NCBI RefSeq assembly: GCF_019655435.1
Contig: NZ_BPFH01000005.1
Span: 62,001 to 126,000 of the forward strand
Source: Jannaschia pagri
Lineage (GTDB): Bacteria > Pseudomonadota > Alphaproteobacteria > Rhodobacterales > Rhodobacteraceae
DNA length: 64,000 nucleotides
Direction: 5' to 3'
Within the stretch, counting starts at the first letter, position 1. The number at the start of each line of letters is the position of its first letter. The notes under the pieces are model-generated. The model searched no databases and was not told the origin of the DNA. It saw only the letters and a list, made by a program, of their open reading frames with translations. Both the position numbers and the translations under genes were made by a program. Positions 40,965-48,948 of the stretch are shown in pieces.

Positions 40965-42740
40965 ATGCCCAGCTACACCGCCCCGACCAAAGACATGCAG
41001 TTCGTTTTGCACGACGTCCTGAAGGCGTCGGCGCAAGATATCTCTGGCTACGAAGAGATGGATCGGGACTTCACCGGCGCCGTCTTGGACGAGGCGGCGA
41101 AGCTGGCGCAGGAGGTTCTGCATCCCCTCAACGCCGTGGGCGATACCCAGGGTTGCGTGTTAGAGAACGGTGTTGTCCGCACACCAGAGGGGTTCAAGGC
41201 GGCCTTTGACAAAATGCGCGATGGCGGCTGGACCGCCCTCGACGCGGACCCGGAGTTCGGCGGTCAAGGTTTGCCGTACCTGATGCACACCGCTGTGGGA
41301 GAGATCTTTTCCGCCGCGAACATGGCCTTCAACATGTATCCCGGTCTGACCCACGGCGCCTATTCGGCGATCCACGCCCATGGGACCGAGGCGCAGAAAG
41401 CCAAGTGGTTGCCCAAAATGGTGACCTGCGAATGGACCGGCACCATGAACCTGACCGAGCCCCACTGCGGCACGGATCTTGGCCTGATGCGCACGAAGGC
41501 CGTCCCGCAAGAGGACGGGAGCTACAAAATCAGCGGCCAGAAAATCTTCATCTCCGCCGGCGACCATGACATGGCCGACAACATCATCCACCTGGTTCTG
41601 GCCAAAATCCAAGGCGGTCCAGAGGGGATTAAAGGGGTGTCGTTGTTCATCGTGCCGAAGACGCTGGTCGATGACGAGGGCACCCTGGGCGCCCGCAACG
41701 GCGTGTCAGTCGGCAAGATCGAAGAGAAGATGGGTATCCACGGCAATTCCACCTGCGTTATGAATTATGACGAGGCGACGGGGTACCTGCTAGGGACGGA
41801 ACACAAAGGCATGCGCGCCATGTTCACCATGATGAACGAAGCGCGTCTGGGCGTGGGCCTGCAAGGCTATGCCCAAGGCGAAATCGCCTATCAGAACGCC
41901 TTGGCCTATGCGCTGGACCGGTTGCAGGGACGCGATGTGACCGGGGCCAAAAACCCAGATGGACCCGCCGACCCGCTGATCGTGCACCCCGACATTCGTC
42001 GCAACCTGATGGATCAGAAGAGCTTCGTCGAAGGCGCGCGTGCCTTCACCTTCTGGGGGGCCACGATGATTGACCGGGCCCACCGCAACGAAGACAAGGA
42101 CGCGGATGGGCTGATCTCGCTGCTGACGCCGGTGATCAAAGGGTTCCTGACGGACAAAGGGTTTGAGTTCGCCACCAACGCGCAACAGGTCTATGGTGGA
42201 CACGGCTATATCGAAGAATGGGGCATGTCCCAATTCGCCCGCGATGCCCGGATCGCTATGATATACGAAGGCGCCAATGGCGTGCAGGCCTTGGACCTTG
42301 TGGGCCGCAAACTGGCCCAAGACGGCGGCAAGCATGTCATGGCCTTCTTCGAGATGGTCAAAACCTTCTGCGCAGAGCACAAGGACGACGACGCCATGAA
42401 GGGCTTCGTAGAGCCGCTCAAGGCCGCGTCGAAGGATCTGCAGGCGGCGGGGATGTACTTCATGCAGAACGGCATGAAGAACCCCAATGCGGCGCTCTCC
42501 GGCTCCTATGACTTCATGCATATGATGGGGCATGTCTGCCTTGGGCTGATGTGGGGGCGCATGGCCAAAGCCGCCATGGAAAAGCTCGGCGAAGACGGGG
42601 CCGACCGCGACTTCCTGGAGGCAAAGATCGCGACCGGGCGCTACTACATGGCCCGGCAATTGCCCGCGACCGCCATGCACCTGGCGCGCATCCAGTCCGG
42701 GGATGAGCCTGTCATGTCCCTGGACGCATCGGCCTTCTGA
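40965..42740 (+). CDS. acyl-CoA dehydrogenase, DmdC-like (about 590 aa)
   Basis: FAD enzyme with an extra C-terminal domain of the type found in 3-methylmercaptopropionyl-CoA dehydrogenase DmdC and related FadE-like enzymes. Substrate and FAD motifs: [27 protein letters not shown]-type helix ([11 protein letters not shown]), [22 protein letters not shown], and the catalytic glutamate in [18 protein letters not shown]. It may act on medium-chain or short-chain branched or sulfur-containing acyl-CoAs; the exact substrate cannot be stated. CTGGAGGAG sits 7 nt before ATG 40965. Confidence 0.94.
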   Translation: MPSYTAPTKDMQFVLHDVLKASAQDISGYEEMDRDFTGAVLDEAAKLAQEVLHPLNAVGDTQGCVLENGVVRTPEGFKAAFDKMRDGGWTALDADPEFGGQGLPYLMHTAVGEIFSAANMAFNMYPGLTHGAYSAIHAHGTEAQKAKWLPKMVTCEWTGTMNLTEPHCGTDLGLMRTKAVPQEDGSYKISGQKIFISAGDHDMADNIIHLVLAKIQGGPEGIKGVSLFIVPKTLVDDEGTLGARNGVSVGKIEEKMGIHGNSTCVMNYDEATGYLLGTEHKGMRAMFTMMNEARLGVGLQGYAQGEIAYQNALAYALDRLQGRDVTGAKNPDGPADPLIVHPDIRRNLMDQKSFVEGARAFTFWGATMIDRAHRNEDKDADGLISLLTPVIKGFLTDKGFEFATNAQQVYGGHGYIEEWGMSQFARDARIAMIYEGANGVQALDLVGRKLAQDGGKHVMAFFEMVKTFCAEHKDDDAMKGFVEPLKAASKDLQAAGMYFMQNGMKNPNAALSGSYDFMHMMGHVCLGLMWGRMAKAAMEKLGEDGADRDFLEAKIATGRYYMARQLPATAMHLARIQSGDEPVMSLDASAF

Positions 42741-42789
42741 GATCGGCGGGGTCACCCCCGCCCGACGGCCAAGGTTCGGAGGAGATTGG

Positions 42790-43017
42790 ATGCCCAGACC
42801 GCAACGCCTGACCCGACGGTTTCCCGCTCAGATGAGCGAGGCGGGATATAGGCGCTTGCGCCGATTTGCCGATGAGGCAGGGTTGGACGAAGGCGAAGCC
42901 CTGAGTTTTCTGTTCGAGAACTTCGACAGCGTCACCCATCGGGAGAACCTGCCCCATCGACTGCGGCTCCATAAGGAGATGTTGGCCGCGCGGTCGGCAA
43001 ATGACGGCACCAGGTGA
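42790..43017 (+). CDS. conserved small protein, 75 aa
   Basis: Starts MPRPQRLTRRFPAQ, with a helical core AGYRRLRRFADEAGLDEGEALSFLFENFDSV. No recognised family. GGAGGAGAT lies just before ATG 42790. The position between the acyl-CoA dehydrogenase and GST recurs in relatives, as I recall, which favours a real gene. It has a highly basic N-terminus and may be a small nucleic-acid- or protein-binding factor. Confidence 0.75.
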   Translation: MPRPQRLTRRFPAQMSEAGYRRLRRFADEAGLDEGEALSFLFENFDSVTHRENLPHRLRLHKEMLAARSANDGTR

Positions 43018-43173
43018 TCGGTTGGATGCCTCCGGCGGGAGGTATTTAGACCGAAGAGAAACCGGCTCCCCTTTCCCAGGTCGTGCAAGGGCCTTCGGGG
43101 AACCGGTGGGTGAAGCACTTGGCTTCTCCTCGGACGGTCATCGGCTCTCCAGCCTGTACCGCAGGGGGAGCAT

Positions 43174-43195
43174 GGCCCGTTAACCTTAACGGGCC
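43174..43195. repeat. perfect palindrome
   Basis: GGCCCGTTAA and TTAACGGGCC around CC: 10-nt arms, 2-nt centre. Too tight to be a standard terminator loop unless it opens by one or two pairs; could be an operator or part of a REP-like block. 110 nt upstream of GST. Confidence 0.55.
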
Positions 43196-43240
43196 GTAAA
43201 CGCCGGGGTCTTCTTCTCGGTGAAAATACTCCGCGGGGGT

Positions 43241-43261
43241 GCGGGGGTGCGAAACCCCCGC
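43241..43261. repeat. hairpin next to REP-like block
   Basis: GCGGGGGT (43241-43248), GCGAA loop, ACCCCCGC (43254-43261), perfect 8-bp stem with no T-run. Confidence 0.5.
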
Positions 43262-43305
43262 TCTGCCCGCGGCCCTACGAGACGCCATCTGGGAGGAGGC
43301 ACCAC

Positions 43306-43938
43306 ATGACCATCAAGCTGCATTGCTTTGGCGAAAGCGGAAACAGCTACAAGGCCGCGCTCGCTCTGGAGTTGTCGGGTTTGGAATGGGAGCCGGTCTT
43401 CGTCGACTTCTTCGGCGGGCAGGCCCGAACGCCTGAATGGCGCGCCGAGAATGGGATGGGCGAGGCCCCGGTCATGGTGGACGGCGATCTGCGGCTGAGC
43501 CAGTCGGGCGCGATCCAGCAGTATGTCACGGACAAGACCGGCAAGTTCGGCGGCGCGGCAGACGACAGGTACGAAGTGCTCCGCTGGGTTCTCTGGGACA
43601 ATCACAAACTCAGCAGCCAAGCCGGGATGACGCGGTTCCTGATGAACTTTCTGCCGGAAGACAAGCGCCCCGCAGAAGTGATCGCCTTTTCCCTAGGGCG
43701 GTTGAAGGCAGCTTACGACGTGTTGAACCGGCACCTTGAGGGACGGGACTGGATTGTCGGGAACGGACCAACCAATGCCGACCTCTCCTGCTGTGCATAT
43801 CTTTACTATCCAGAACCCTTTGGGTTCGAACGTAGCGACTGGCCCCATGTAGACGGATGGCTCGACCGAATCGCGGCGCTGCCTGGCTGGAAACACCCCT
43901 ACGACCTGATGCCCGGCAACCCATCGGATCGCGCATGA
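43306..43938 (+). CDS. glutathione S-transferase
   Basis: 210-residue GST. N-terminal thioredoxin fold (IKLHCFGESGNSYKAALALEL, the catalytic Ser/Tyr region), the cis-Pro and glutathione-binding GEAPVMVDGDLRLSQSGAIQQYV (Q-S dyad), and C-terminal helical domain with the structural N-capping Asp in IVGNGPTNADLSCCAYLYY. GGAGGAGG sits about 8 nt before ATG 43306. In the same block as beta-oxidation genes, possibly detoxifying reactive acyl or aldehyde intermediates; not proven. Confidence 0.9.
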   Translation: MTIKLHCFGESGNSYKAALALELSGLEWEPVFVDFFGGQARTPEWRAENGMGEAPVMVDGDLRLSQSGAIQQYVTDKTGKFGGAADDRYEVLRWVLWDNHKLSSQAGMTRFLMNFLPEDKRPAEVIAFSLGRLKAAYDVLNRHLEGRDWIVGNGPTNADLSCCAYLYYPEPFGFERSDWPHVDGWLDRIAALPGWKHPYDLMPGNPSDRA

Positions 43939-43975
43939 CGCTTGCCCGCACATATCCTTTGGCTAGGGTGCCGAC

Positions 43976-44401
43976 ATGCTATCTCGGACCGCCCTTGCGG
44001 GGATCCACCTCTACCAGCGCTTTCTTAGCCCGCGAAAGGGCTATCGCTGCGCCCACTCCGTGGTCCACGGCGGGACGGGCTGTTCCGGTTATGCCAAGTT
44101 CGCAATTCGGGATCATGGTTTCTGGCAGGCCGTACCGCTCATACGCGCGCGCTTTCGTGACTGTGCGCAGGCCTACGAGACGATCAAGCAGCAGGATGAA
44201 CCGCAGCGAAGCGGAAAGGCCAGGCGACGGGCAGAGAAAACCTGCGACACCGCCTGCTGCGGTAACGAAGCCTGTGCCTCAGGCCTGCCGTCTGCCCTGT
44301 GCCGGGGCGGGTCTGCCGCTGGCCCGTCAAAGACTTGCGACGCCAACCCCTGTGATGGCGACATCGGGTGCGGCGGCTGCGACGTCTGCTCCTGCGGCTG
44401 A
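43976..44401 (+). CDS. yidD: YidD family protein with a Cys-rich C-terminal tail
   Basis: 141 residues. The first about 75 form the YidD (membrane-insertion efficiency factor) domain: an amphipathic start, YQRFLSPRKGYRCAHSVVHG, GTGCSGYAKFAIRDHG and ARFRDCAQAYE, with the family Cys, Ser and Arg positions. Unusually, a tail of about 55 residues follows (from 44228) with about 11 cysteines in CCG, GCGGC and CSCG clusters, more like a metal-binding or Fe-S type segment. Canonical YidD ends after the first domain. Lies between GST and the thiolase. The domain call is firm; tail function unknown. Confidence 0.88.
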   Translation: MLSRTALAGIHLYQRFLSPRKGYRCAHSVVHGGTGCSGYAKFAIRDHGFWQAVPLIRARFRDCAQAYETIKQQDEPQRSGKARRRAEKTCDTACCGNEACASGLPSALCRGGSAAGPSKTCDANPCDGDIGCGGCDVCSCG

Positions 44402-44476
44402 AGCCACCGCTCTTCGTTCAAGACATAACAGCGCCGCCAAGGCGACTGTCCAGTACACCCCCAAGAGGATGCAGCA

Positions 44477-45688
44477 ATGACTGACGCCTATATCTATGAC
44501 GCCATCCGCACGCCGCGGGGCAAAGGCCGCAAGGACGGGGCCCTTCACGAGGTCTCGGCACCGCGCCTGAGCAGCGTCGTGCTGGACGAATTGGCCGACC
44601 GCAACGGCTTCGAAGGACATGCCCTCGAAGACGTCATATGGGGCAACGCGACCCAAGTCATGGAACAGGGTGGGTGCCTCGCCCGGACGGCTGTTCTGGG
44701 CTCAAAGCTGGACGAACGGATCCCCGGGCTGTCGATCAATCGCTTCTGCGCCTCGGGCATGGAGGCCGTAAATCTGGCCGCAAACCAGATCGCAGGTGGG
44801 GCGGGTGATGCCTATATCGCTGGCGGCGTGGAGTGTATGAGCAGGGTCGCCATGGGCTCGGATGGCGCGGCGGTGGCGGTGGACCCCTCCATCGCAATGA
44901 ACCAGTACTTTGTCCCCCAGGGGATCAGCGCGGACATTATCGCCACCGAATATGGTTTCACCCGCTACGACGCCGACGCCTTCGCCGTCGAGAGCCAGCG
45001 GCGGGCCGCAGCCGCATGGGAGGACAACCGGTTTTCCAAGTCGGTCTTTGCGGTCCGCGACATCAACGGCCTGCCGCTACTGGACCACGACGAATACATC
45101 CGTCCCGGAACCGACATGCAGAGCCTGGGCGCCTTGAACCCAGCCTTTCAGGCCATGGGCGAGGTCATGCCCGGTTTCGACAAGGTCGCCTTGATGAAGT
45201 ACCCCCACCTGCCGGCCATCAATCACGTCCATACGGCGGGCAATTCGTCCGGTATCGTGGACGGGGCCGCTGGGGTTCTGATTGGCAACAAGGCCTTTGG
45301 GGAAAAGTGGGGCCTAACACCCCGGGCACGGATCAAGGCGACGGCGAAGATCGGAACGGACCCGACGATCATGCTGACAGGTCCGGTTCCCGTGACGGAA
45401 AAGATCCTGGCCGACAGCGGCATGTCCATCGGCGACATCGACCTGTTTGAGGTGAACGAGGCCTTCTCGTCCGTCGTGCTGCGCTTCATGCAGGCGTTCG
45501 ATGTGGACCATGACCGGCTGAATGTGAACGGCGGGGCGATCGCCATGGGGCATCCGTTGGGCGCCTCCGGGGCAATCATCATCGGCACCCTTCTCGACGA
45601 GTTGGAGCGGACGGGCCAGGGCACCGGTCTCGCCACGCTCTGCGTCGCCTCTGGCATGGGCGCGGCCACAATCATCGAGCGGGTCTGA
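44477..45688 (+). CDS. acetyl-CoA acyltransferase (thiolase)
   Basis: 403-residue thiolase closing beta-oxidation. Nucleophile Cys91 lies in NRFCASGMEAVN, the second triad elements are NEAFSSVVLRFM (Asn, Glu) and GGAIAMGHPLGASGA (His), and the proton-transfer cysteine is in LCVASGMGAATI. Part of the same plus-strand unit as the hydratase/dehydrogenase that follows. AAGAGGATG ends 8 nt before ATG 44477. FadA type rather than PhaA type cannot be firmly separated. Confidence 0.94.
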   Translation: MTDAYIYDAIRTPRGKGRKDGALHEVSAPRLSSVVLDELADRNGFEGHALEDVIWGNATQVMEQGGCLARTAVLGSKLDERIPGLSINRFCASGMEAVNLAANQIAGGAGDAYIAGGVECMSRVAMGSDGAAVAVDPSIAMNQYFVPQGISADIIATEYGFTRYDADAFAVESQRRAAAAWEDNRFSKSVFAVRDINGLPLLDHDEYIRPGTDMQSLGALNPAFQAMGEVMPGFDKVALMKYPHLPAINHVHTAGNSSGIVDGAAGVLIGNKAFGEKWGLTPRARIKATAKIGTDPTIMLTGPVPVTEKILADSGMSIGDIDLFEVNEAFSSVVLRFMQAFDVDHDRLNVNGGAIAMGHPLGASGAIIIGTLLDELERTGQGTGLATLCVASGMGAATIIERV

Positions 45689-45692
45689 CACA

Positions 45693-46187
45693 GTGGACGA
45701 GGCGCGCGTCATCTATCAGGCCTTTCTCGACCATACGTCCCAGGCCGCCTGGGACCGGGATTTTGAGACCGTCGCCGATGCAATGGCCTATCCCCATTAT
45801 ATCGGCACGCGGGGTCGGGAGGTCACCGTGCCTGATCGCGCAAGCCTCATCACACTGGCCCGAGACTTTCGGGACAACCTGCACACGCTGGGGGCCACGG
45901 CGTATTACCGCATCTGTCGCGGCGCCACGTTTGGCGGCGACGCCCAGGATCAGATCAACGGCCTGCACGAAACCTTTGTGCTGCGGGGAGCGACGATGCT
46001 GCTCACGCCGTTCACAGGCACGATGACGCTGATCTTGCGCAACGGCACCTGGCACGGTGCCGGGATCCGGTCGGATGTGCGCAATGCCGACCTGCGGATC
46101 AATGCAGCCCCCCTGCCCCACACTGGCGCCTGCGCGCCCAACGAACACTCCGGCCCGGCCGGACCAAAGACCGAGGACAAAACATGA
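45693..46187 (+). CDS. NTF2/SnoaL-like hypothetical protein
   Basis: 164 residues beginning with GTG 45693 (VDEARVIYQAFLDH), 4 nt after the thiolase stop. A cone-shaped alpha+beta fold is suggested by WDRDFETVADAMAYPHYIGT, ITLARDFRDNLHTLG, ATYYRICRG-like strand and the ending MTLILRNGTWHGAGI. No catalytic residues of a known enzyme are evident. The stop overlaps the following gene start by 4 nt (ATGA). It may bind a hydrophobic ligand, as many NTF2-like proteins do. Confidence 0.75.
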   Translation: MDEARVIYQAFLDHTSQAAWDRDFETVADAMAYPHYIGTRGREVTVPDRASLITLARDFRDNLHTLGATAYYRICRGATFGGDAQDQINGLHETFVLRGATMLLTPFTGTMTLILRNGTWHGAGIRSDVRNADLRINAAPLPHTGACAPNEHSGPAGPKTEDKT

Positions 46188-48376
46188 CCGACTTCACTTG
46201 GGAGAAGGACGCCGAGGGCGTTGCCACCATCACTTGGGACGTCACTGCGAAATCCATGAACGTTCTGAGCCTCGAGGGCTGGGACGAGTTGGACACCTGC
46301 GTTACCGAGGCCCTGGCAGATGACAGCGTCACAGGGATCATCATCACCTCAGGCAAGGATACCTTTGCCGGTGGTATGGACCTGAATGTCATTGCCAAGA
46401 TGAAGGCCATGTCGGGCGACGATCCGGCGGCGGGCCTGATGGAGGGGCTGATGCGGTCCCACGGAATCCTCCGCAAGATTGAGCGGGCGGGCATGGACCC
46501 CAAGACGCTGAAAGGCGGCAAGCCCATCGCCTGCGTGTTGCCGGGCACGGCGCTGGGCATCGGGTTTGAAATCCCGCTGGCCTGCCACCGCATCTTTGCC
46601 GCCGACAACCCCAAGGCCAAGATCGGTCTGCCCGAAATCATGGTGGGCATCTTCCCCGGCATGGGCGGCACCACGCGTTTGGTGCGCAAAATGGGCGCTA
46701 TGGCGGCCTCGCCCTTCCTGCTGGAGGGTAAGCTGTCTGACCCGAAGAAGGCCAAAGCCGCCGGTCTGGTCGATGAGGTCTCGGACGATCCCATGGCCGA
46801 CGCACGCGCCTGGGTCCTGTCGGCGACGGACAAGGACATCGTGAAACCCTGGGACGCCAAGGGCTATAAGATGCCCGGTGGCGCGCCCTATCACCCGGCG
46901 GGGTTCATGACCTTCGTCGGGGCCTCGGCCATGGTGAACGGCAAAACCCAGGGCGTCTATCCGGCGGCCAAGGCCCTGCTGAGCGCGGTCTATGAAGGCG
47001 CGCTTGTCCCCTTCGACACCGCCCTGAAGATCGAGGCGCGGTGGTTCACCCATGTGCTGATGAACCCCTCGTCCGAGGCCATGATCCGCTCGCTCTTCAT
47101 CAATAAGGAAGCGCTGGAGAAAGGCGCCAACCGCCCCGAGGCCCCGGATCAGAAGGTGCAAAAGGTCGGCGTTCTGGGCGCGGGCATGATGGGCGCGGGT
47201 ATTGCCTATGTCTCGGCCAATGCGGGCATCGAAGTCGTTCTGATTGACCGGGAACAGACCGCCGCCGACAAGGGCAAGGCCTATTCTGAGGGGATCCTCG
47301 ACAAGGGGATGAAGCGCAAAAAGGTCACCGAAGAGAAGAAGGCAGAGGTGCTGGGTCGCATCACCGCGACCACGGACCTGCAGGCGCTGCAGGGCTGCGA
47401 CCTGATCGTCGAGGCGGTGTTCGAAGACGTGGGCGTCAAGGCCGAGATGACGAAGGCCGTGGAGGCCATCGTGGGCGAGGACTGCATCTTCGCCACCAAC
47501 ACCTCGACCCTGCCGATCACCGAACTCGCCAAGGCCAGCGCCCGGCCGGAACAGTTCATCGGCATCCACTTCTTCTCGCCCGTCGACAAGATGCTGCTGG
47601 TGGAAATCATCAAGGGCAACACGACGGGCGACCGGGCCACGGCCAAGGCGCTCGACTTTGTGCGTCAGATCCGCAAGACCCCCATCGTGGTCAACGACGC
47701 GCGCTTCTTCTACGCCAACCGCTGCATTATCCCTTACATCAACGAAGGCATCCGCATGGTGGCCGAGGGCGTGAACCCGACGCTGATCGAAAACGCCGCC
47801 AAGCTGCTGGGCTTCCCGCTTGGGCCTCTGCAATTGGTGGATGAGACCTCCATCGACCTGGGCGTGAAGATCGCCAAGGCCACCAAGGCCGCCATGGGCG
47901 ATGCCTACCCTGATGGGGCCGTGGACGAGGTCTTGTTTGCCTTCGCCGATGCGGGTCGTCTGGGCCGCAAGAACGGCGCGGGCTTCTACGACTACGACGA
48001 CAAGGGCAAGCGCCAGGGTCTTTGGGGAGAGCTTGGGTCGCGGTATCCGCAGGCCGACACCCAGCCCGACCTGCATGAGGTGCAGAACCGTCTGATGTTT
48101 GCCCAGGTCCTAGAGGCAGTGCGCGCGCTGGAAGAAGGCGTGTTGGAGGACATCCGCGAGGGCGACGTCGGCGCCATCCTGGGCTGGGGCTTCGCGCCCT
48201 GGTCGGGCGGGCCGTTCAGCTGGCTCGACATGGTCGGCGCCGATTGGGCGGTGGAATGCACCGAAGCGTTGAGCGAGCGCCACGGGGACCGCTTTGCCAC
48301 GCCCCAGTTGCTCCGCGACTTAGCGGCAGCGGGCGAGACCTTCTATGGACGCGCTGCCGCTGCGCAGGCCGCTTAA
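46184..48376 (+). CDS. enoyl-CoA hydratase/3-hydroxyacyl-CoA dehydrogenase (FadB/FadJ type)
   Basis: 730-residue two-function beta-oxidation enzyme. N-terminal crotonase domain (about 1-190): oxyanion segment KDTFAGGMDLNVIA and the second region GIGFEIPLACHRIF with GLPEIMVGIFPGMGGT. The 3HCDH domain starts near 325 with the NAD Rossmann loop VGVLGAGMMGAGIAYVS, has the catalytic His in QFIGIHFFSPVDKMLLVE, and a C-terminal pair of dimerisation modules. Start overlaps the NTF2-like gene by 4 nt. Works with the thiolase and the acyl-CoA dehydrogenase above. Confidence 0.95.
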   Translation: MTDFTWEKDAEGVATITWDVTAKSMNVLSLEGWDELDTCVTEALADDSVTGIIITSGKDTFAGGMDLNVIAKMKAMSGDDPAAGLMEGLMRSHGILRKIERAGMDPKTLKGGKPIACVLPGTALGIGFEIPLACHRIFAADNPKAKIGLPEIMVGIFPGMGGTTRLVRKMGAMAASPFLLEGKLSDPKKAKAAGLVDEVSDDPMADARAWVLSATDKDIVKPWDAKGYKMPGGAPYHPAGFMTFVGASAMVNGKTQGVYPAAKALLSAVYEGALVPFDTALKIEARWFTHVLMNPSSEAMIRSLFINKEALEKGANRPEAPDQKVQKVGVLGAGMMGAGIAYVSANAGIEVVLIDREQTAADKGKAYSEGILDKGMKRKKVTEEKKAEVLGRITATTDLQALQGCDLIVEAVFEDVGVKAEMTKAVEAIVGEDCIFATNTSTLPITELAKASARPEQFIGIHFFSPVDKMLLVEIIKGNTTGDRATAKALDFVRQIRKTPIVVNDARFFYANRCIIPYINEGIRMVAEGVNPTLIENAAKLLGFPLGPLQLVDETSIDLGVKIAKATKAAMGDAYPDGAVDEVLFAFADAGRLGRKNGAGFYDYDDKGKRQGLWGELGSRYPQADTQPDLHEVQNRLMFAQVLEAVRALEEGVLEDIREGDVGAILGWGFAPWSGGPFSWLDMVGADWAVECTEALSERHGDRFATPQLLRDLAAAGETFYGRAAAAQAA

Positions 48377-48396
48377 GGCAGCCGCCCGCCCATGCG

Positions 48397-48415
48397 ACGC
48401 CCGCCCCCCGGGCGT
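48397..48415 (+). terminator. hairpin after the beta-oxidation block
   Basis: ACGCCCG, C5 loop, CGGGCGT (7 bp, extendable to 10 with a G-T pair), 21 nt after the last stop. No T-run, so termination may be Rho-dependent or weak. Confidence 0.45.
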
Positions 48416-48561
48416 TGCACCCCACTCCGGCCTCAAGGCGAGCCAGTATCGCCACGGGTGCCCGCGAATGACCGTGCAGGCGCCGGGATCGTTTCGCGAA
48501 TCCGCCCCAATTGACCGTCATCGTTTCCCATGAAGCCCCCCAAACGACTGGGAGAAGGGAA

Positions 48562-48921
48562 ATGAAACACATAATCCTCGCGCTTGTCGCGCTTACGACC
48601 TCTGCGGGGGCCGCCCAGGCCCTCGATTTTACGCGCATCGCCAGCGAGCATTCCTTCCGCACGTTTATCGCGGGCCGCACCCTTGTGGACGAATTCGGCG
48701 GCACGCTGATCTTTGCGGCCAATGGCGGGATCGCGGGCCAGAAAGACGCTTTGGTCGTCTCGGGCGGTTGGGTGTGGAACAACGGCGCCCTGTGCCATCG
48801 GACAAGGCTCGACGGGATCGCGGTCGAAACCGACTGCAAACACCTCTATTTGCGTGGAAATACCGTGGTGATGCAGCAAAAGCGAGGCCGCTCCACCGAG
48901 GAGATTTGGACGGTCCGGTAA
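48562..48921 (+). CDS. small secreted hypothetical protein, 119 aa
   Basis: Signal peptide of about 20 residues (MKHIILALVALTTSAGAAQA), followed by a small beta-rich domain with HSFRTFIAGRTL, TLIFAANGGIAG and VSGGWVWNNGALCHR; two Cys (one in LCHRTR, one in TDCKHL) could form a disulfide. Resembles small periplasmic proteins with lysozyme-inhibitor-like folds, but no family is certain. GGAGAAGGG lies just before ATG 48562. It converges with the RTX gene. Confidence 0.8.
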   Translation: MKHIILALVALTTSAGAAQALDFTRIASEHSFRTFIAGRTLVDEFGGTLIFAANGGIAGQKDALVVSGGWVWNNGALCHRTRLDGIAVETDCKHLYLRGNTVVMQQKRGRSTEEIWTVR

Positions 48922-48948
48922 ACCGAACCGCCCTATCCCAAACCGCGC

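Larger units (their letters stand above)
43018..43305. repeat. intergenic REP-like elements between the 75-aa gene and GST
   Basis: 288 nt. Two related blocks in opposite orientation: CCTCCGGCGGGAGGTATTTA at about 43028-43047, and TGAAAATACTCCGCGGGGG at 43221-43239, whose complement reads CCCCCGCGGAGTATTTTCA. Between and after them are palindromes (43174-43195 and 43241-43261). Such CCGGCGGGAG-TATTT blocks recur between genes in Rhodobacteraceae, as I recall. Confidence 0.5.

Noticed and set aside
46349-48076. 575-codon open frame on the minus strand
   Set aside because: Antisense to the FadB/FadJ-type gene, which has full domain motifs on the plus strand.
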